A stretch of DNA of 64,000 bases from Phocaeicola dorei (lineage in GTDB: Bacteria > Bacteroidota > Bacteroidia > Bacteroidales > Bacteroidaceae): assembly GCF_013009555.1 (NCBI RefSeq), contig NZ_CP046176.1, forward strand, positions 1 to 64,000, in the 5' to 3' direction. The notes under the pieces were generated by a model. That model did no database searches. It was not told the origin of the DNA and was given only the letters and a program-made list of their open reading frames with translations. Position 1 is the stretch's first letter; each line of letters opens with the position of its first letter. The position numbers were made by a program, and so were the translations under genes. Of this stretch, positions 60,924-64,000 are shown one piece after another.

Positions 60924-61579
60924 TGGAGAATACGATATATTTAAGTTCGGCCTATCTGGCCCCGGTGGAATATTATACAAAACTGTTCGCCTGTGAGAAG
61001 GCCTATGTGGAACAGTATGACAATTATGTGAAACAGACTTATCGCAACCGTTGTGTCATTGCGGCAGCCGATGGTCCGCTGGCGCTGACTATCCCTACAG
61101 AAAAAAGCGGTACACCTAAATGCCTGATGAAGGATGTCCGCATTTCGGATCATGGCAATTGGCGTCATATACATTGGAATGCTTTGGTGGCTGCATATAG
61201 AAATAGTCCTTTCTTTGAGTACTATGCTGATGATTTCCACGTCTTTTATGAAAAGAAATATGCCTTCTTGTGGGATTATAATCAGGAAATTTGTTCTTTA
61301 GTATGCGATTTGATCGATATTCATCCCCGTATGGAAGGAACAACGGAATATTGCATGGAATTTGTTCCGGGCGAGGTTGATTTTCGTGAGATTATTCATC
61401 CGAAGCGTGACTGGCGTGAAGCGGATGCTGACTTTTGCCCTAAACCTTACTATCAAGTTTTTGATGCCAAATACGGTTTTCTGCCGAATTTGAGTATCGC
61501 CGATCTTTTGTTTAATATGGGGCCGGAGAGCCTGATTGTTTTGCGAGATAGTGTTAAAGGTATAAACCATAAAGAATAA
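60923..61579 (+). CDS. WbqC-like family protein
   Basis: The protein has 218 aa. The segments AYLAPVEYYTKLF, YRNRCVIAAADGPLALTIPTEK, VRISDHGNWRHIHWNALVAAYRNSPFFEYYADDF and LSIADLLFNMGPES are typical of WbqC-like proteins, cytoplasmic and of uncertain biochemistry (some sit in O-antigen loci). The ATG overlaps the stop of the signal peptidase paralogue by one base, so translation is probably coupled. The following SDR gene begins 4 bp after its stop. Confidence 0.88.
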   Translation: MENTIYLSSAYLAPVEYYTKLFACEKAYVEQYDNYVKQTYRNRCVIAAADGPLALTIPTEKSGTPKCLMKDVRISDHGNWRHIHWNALVAAYRNSPFFEYYADDFHVFYEKKYAFLWDYNQEICSLVCDLIDIHPRMEGTTEYCMEFVPGEVDFREIIHPKRDWREADADFCPKPYYQVFDAKYGFLPNLSIADLLFNMGPESLIVLRDSVKGINHKE

Positions 61580-61583
61580 TATC

Positions 61584-62396
61584 ATGAATAATTTGTTTAG
61601 TGTAAAAGACCAGGTGGTGGTAATCACCGGTGGAACAGGGGTTTTGGGAAAGGCTATTGCCGCCCATTTGGCAGAAGAAGGTGCCAAGGTTGTTATATTA
61701 GGCCGTAAGGCAGAAGTAGGAAATGCCATTGTAAACGAAATCAAGGCCAAAGGCGGGGAAGCCATGTTTCTTGTGACCAATGTGTTGGATGAGGCTATAT
61801 TGGAGCAGAATCTGAAGGATATTCTCGCAGCATATGGTCGTGTAGATGCATTGCTGAATGCAGCAGGAGGTAATATGCCGGGTGCTACGATTGCTCCTAC
61901 AGGAAATTTCTTTGATTTGAAGGTCGATGAGTTTCAAAAAGTGCTTAATCTGAATCTTACCGGAACAGTTCTGCCTACACAGGTATTTTTGAAGCCGATG
62001 GTGGAGCAGAAGAAAGGGGCTATTGTGAATTTCTCTTCTATGGCGGCATTCCGTCCGATGACTCGTGTATGTGGTTATGCGGCTGCAAAAGCGGGAATCT
62101 CTAATTTCACTGCGTTCATGGCCAATGAAGTGGCTACGAAATTTGGTGAAGGCATCCGCGTGAATGCCATTGCTCCGGGATTCTTCCTGACCGAACAGAA
62201 CCGTACTTTGTTGACAAACGAAGATGGTACATATACTCAGCGTGGTAATGATGTGATTCGCCAGACTCCGTTCAAACGTTTCGGTAAAGCAGAGGAACTG
62301 TGTGGAACCATCCAGTATCTCATCAGCGATGCCAGCAGCTTTGTAACCGGTACAGTAGCCGTAGTAGATGGTGGTTTCAATGCATTTGCCATGTAA
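61584..62396 (+). CDS. SDR oxidoreductase, probable fructuronate/mannonate oxidoreductase
   Basis: The protein has 270 aa. This classical short-chain dehydrogenase has the cofactor motif TGGTGVLG, NAAGG, Ser in VNFSSMAA, the catalytic pair YAAAK, and APGFFLTEQNRTLL. Its position directly before uxuA (39-bp gap) argues that it interconverts D-fructuronate and D-mannonate in glucuronate catabolism; this SDR type replaces the long-chain UxuB in Bacteroides (context-based inference). Confidence 0.88.
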   Translation: MNNLFSVKDQVVVITGGTGVLGKAIAAHLAEEGAKVVILGRKAEVGNAIVNEIKAKGGEAMFLVTNVLDEAILEQNLKDILAAYGRVDALLNAAGGNMPGATIAPTGNFFDLKVDEFQKVLNLNLTGTVLPTQVFLKPMVEQKKGAIVNFSSMAAFRPMTRVCGYAAAKAGISNFTAFMANEVATKFGEGIRVNAIAPGFFLTEQNRTLLTNEDGTYTQRGNDVIRQTPFKRFGKAEELCGTIQYLISDASSFVTGTVAVVDGGFNAFAM

Positions 62397-62435
62397 CAAG
62401 TCTTTAGTTTTTAATTCTCAATTTTTTTATTTGAT

Positions 62436-63611
62436 ATGATTTTATGTGAGCAAACATGGCGCTGGTACGGACCGAATGATCCCGTATCATTGTGGGATAT
62501 CAAACAAGCCGGAGCAACCGGTATTGTCAATGCCTTACATCATATTCCCAACGGTGAAGTATGGACAGTAGAGGAAATAATGAAGCGCAAGAAATTGATT
62601 GAAGAAGCAGGATTAACTTGGAGTGTCGTAGAGTCCGTGCCCGTACACGAACATGTTAAGACACAGACAGGAGACTATCTGAGATATATCGAGAACTATA
62701 AACAGAGTTTGCGCAATCTGGCAGCATGTGGTATCTATATTGTGACTTATAACTTCATGCCTGTACTGGATTGGACCCGTACGGACCTGGCATATACGTT
62801 GCCCGATGGTTCCAAGGCATTGCGTTTTGAGCGGGCTGCTTTTGTAGCGTTCGATCTGTTCATCTTGAAACGTCCGGGAGCCGAAAAGGAATACTCGGCC
62901 GAAGAGATAGAAAAGGCAAAAGCGCGTCTGGCACAAATGGATGAGGAAGAAATTCATCGTCTGACACGAAATATGATTGCAGGATTGCCCGGTTCGGAGG
63001 AAAGTTTTACATTGGAGCAATTCCAAAAAGAACTGGACCGTTACAAGGATATTGATGCGGACAAGCTCCGCAATAATTTGATTTTCTTCTTGAAAGAAAT
63101 TTGTCCGGTAGCCGATGAAATGGGAGTAAAGCTGGTTATTCATCCGGATGATCCGCCTATGTCTATTCTGGGCTTGCCGCGCATTATGAGTACGGAAGCG
63201 GATTTCAAGCTGTTGGTGGAAGCTGTACCTAATCCGTCAAACGGACTTTGTCTGTGCTGTGGTTCATTTGGCGTATCTGCACAGAATGATTTGCCGGGTA
63301 TCATGGAACGTTGGGGAGACCGTATCAATTTTGTTCATTTACGCAGTACCCAACGTGATGCTGAAGGGAACTTTTATGAGGCGAATCATCTGGAGGGTGA
63401 TGTGGACATGTATCATGTAGTTAAGAACTTGTTGAAAGTGCAGCAACGTCGTGGAATATCTATTCCTATGCGTCCGGATCATGGCCATCAGATGATAGAT
63501 GATTTGAACAAGAAAACAAATCCGGGTTATTCTTGTTTGGGACGTATGCGTGGCCTTGCCGAGCTTCGTGGCTTAGAAAAAGGAATAGCGATGAGTATGG
63601 AAACAAAATAA
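62436..63611 (+). CDS. uxuA: Mannonate dehydratase
   Basis: The protein has 391 aa, the usual length. [36 protein letters not shown] at the N-terminus is highly conserved in UxuA. Metal and active-site residues lie in [29 protein letters not shown] and MRPDHGHQM. It dehydrates D-mannonate to 2-keto-3-deoxygluconate. With the SDR upstream it forms the core of hexuronate breakdown; the isomerase, kinase and aldolase are not in this window. A large terminator follows. Confidence 0.96.
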   Translation: MILCEQTWRWYGPNDPVSLWDIKQAGATGIVNALHHIPNGEVWTVEEIMKRKKLIEEAGLTWSVVESVPVHEHVKTQTGDYLRYIENYKQSLRNLAACGIYIVTYNFMPVLDWTRTDLAYTLPDGSKALRFERAAFVAFDLFILKRPGAEKEYSAEEIEKAKARLAQMDEEEIHRLTRNMIAGLPGSEESFTLEQFQKELDRYKDIDADKLRNNLIFFLKEICPVADEMGVKLVIHPDDPPMSILGLPRIMSTEADFKLLVEAVPNPSNGLCLCCGSFGVSAQNDLPGIMERWGDRINFVHLRSTQRDAEGNFYEANHLEGDVDMYHVVKNLLKVQQRRGISIPMRPDHGHQMIDDLNKKTNPGYSCLGRMRGLAELRGLEKGIAMSMETK

Positions 63612-63630
63612 TCTTTTTTTTAACATATAG

Positions 63631-63693
63631 AAAGAAGGCCTGAATGTCTTCCGGTGATGAGGTATATCCGGAAGTATTCAGGTCTTCTTTTTG
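63631..63693 (+). terminator. Intrinsic terminator after uxuA
   Basis: A long imperfect hairpin has a left arm including AAGAAGGCCTGAATG then CTTCCGG, and a right arm CCGGAAG then ATTCAGGTCTTCTT, followed by T. It ends the dapB-uxuA gene run. Confidence 0.85.
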
Positions 63694-63779
63694 TCTAAGA
63701 GGTAGATAATGAGGACTATTCTAGACAAGTATAGAGATTAATTAGACAAATAAAGAGGTGCAGGCAAGGGGAGGAGGTT

Positions 63780-63787
63780 TATATTTG
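63780..63787 (+). promoter_or_regulatory. -7 promoter box for the SusC-like gene
   Basis: TATATTTG matches TAnnTTTG, 39 bp before the SusC-like start. Confidence 0.45.
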
Positions 63788-63826
63788 CAACAGATTTAAT
63801 CTAATTAACCCTTAAATTCTTTTATT

Positions 63827-64000
63827 ATGAATAAAAAAACAAAACTGCTTTCAATCCTTGGATTGGTGACAGCTATCCTGTTTTTGTTCTCATCGGAGGT
63901 GTTGGCCCAATCCTTATCTATCAGTGGTAAGGTAATTGACAAAAACAGTCAGGAGCCTGTAATTGGGGCCAGTGTTTTAATTGAAGGAACCTCAAACGGT
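63827..64000 (+). CDS. SusC/RagA-type TonB-dependent receptor, 5' end only
   Basis: 58 codons are visible. MNKKTKLLSILGLVTAILFLFSSEVLAQ is a signal peptide, followed by SLSISGKVIDKNSQEPVIGASVLIEGTSNG, the start of the carboxypeptidase-regulatory (CarboxypepD_reg-like) domain typical of SusC proteins. The gene runs off the window edge. Its closeness to hexuronate genes hints at a uronate-containing glycan as ligand, but nothing seen proves this. Confidence 0.85.
   Translation, partial: MNKKTKLLSILGLVTAILFLFSSEVLAQSLSISGKVIDKNSQEPVIGASVLIEGTSNG

Overview
The window reads as a chromosomal segment of a gut Bacteroidales, most likely Bacteroides or Phocaeicola (the vulgatus/dorei group is my guess from gene content; no 16S is present). 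The reasons are the many Bacteroidota -7 promoter boxes of the form TAnnTTTG, the TonB-dependent receptors with carboxypeptidase-like N-terminal domains, lipoproteins with acidic residues after the lipobox Cys, fimbrillin/DUF5119/DUF3575 genes, a quinol:fumarate reductase operon of the Bacteroides type, an SpmA-SpmB fusion in a non-sporeformer, and Bacteroides-type tyrosine recombinase and VirE genes. Most of the window is ordinary core genome; accessory material is concentrated at about 14-23 kb, 39-43 kb and 48-50 kb.

Layout. 1-5 kb: a perfect parS-like site beside mnmG, then an NfeD-flotillin pair and ybeY, all on the minus strand. 5-12.8 kb: a metal-efflux locus (TolC, adaptor, CzcA-type RND pump) followed by an OmpR/histidine kinase pair that has its own promoter box. 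12.8-17.2 kb: SpmAB fusion, a broken dinD, and two L,D-transpeptidases. 17.4-23.2 kb: a frameshifted tyrosine recombinase, a 166-bp segment bounded by 19-bp perfect inverted repeats holding an outward-facing promoter box, a small AraC-type HTH protein, and a 975-aa surface lipoprotein with a strong terminator. This looks like a phase-variable promoter in the OFF orientation. 23.5-28.3 kb: TonB receptor plus secreted metallophosphatase, then a CaCA antiporter. 28.4-34.2 kb: housekeeping (GNAT, parE, coaD, S41 protease, PAP2). 34.3-37.9 kb: frdCAB. 37.9-43.3 kb: an AraC regulator, a broken AAA-ATPase-like gene, and a fimbrial-type operon (DUF3575, DUF5119, fimbrillin). 43.9-48.3 kb: GH29 fucosidase, dprA, thioesterase, Dus. 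48.4-51.5 kb: a VirE-like ATPase with an unusual repeat-rich upstream region, then fucO. 51.7-57.8 kb: a second TonB receptor plus phosphodiesterase pair, an exported unknown, DUF2851. 57.8-63.6 kb: a tight run dapB-lepB-lepB paralogue-wbqC-like-SDR-uxuA. The start of a SusC-like receptor is cut by the window end.

The observations I rate highest are the candidate invertible promoter with its frameshifted recombinase (17.4-22.6 kb); a signal peptidase I paralogue directly behind lepB that has lost both catalytic residues (60.0-60.9 kb); four 22-bp-periodic palindromic repeats and a -33-overlapping palindrome in front of the VirE-like gene (48.6-48.8 kb); and the parS-like site at the left edge. 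I did not recognise any complete new multi-gene defence or biosynthetic system.
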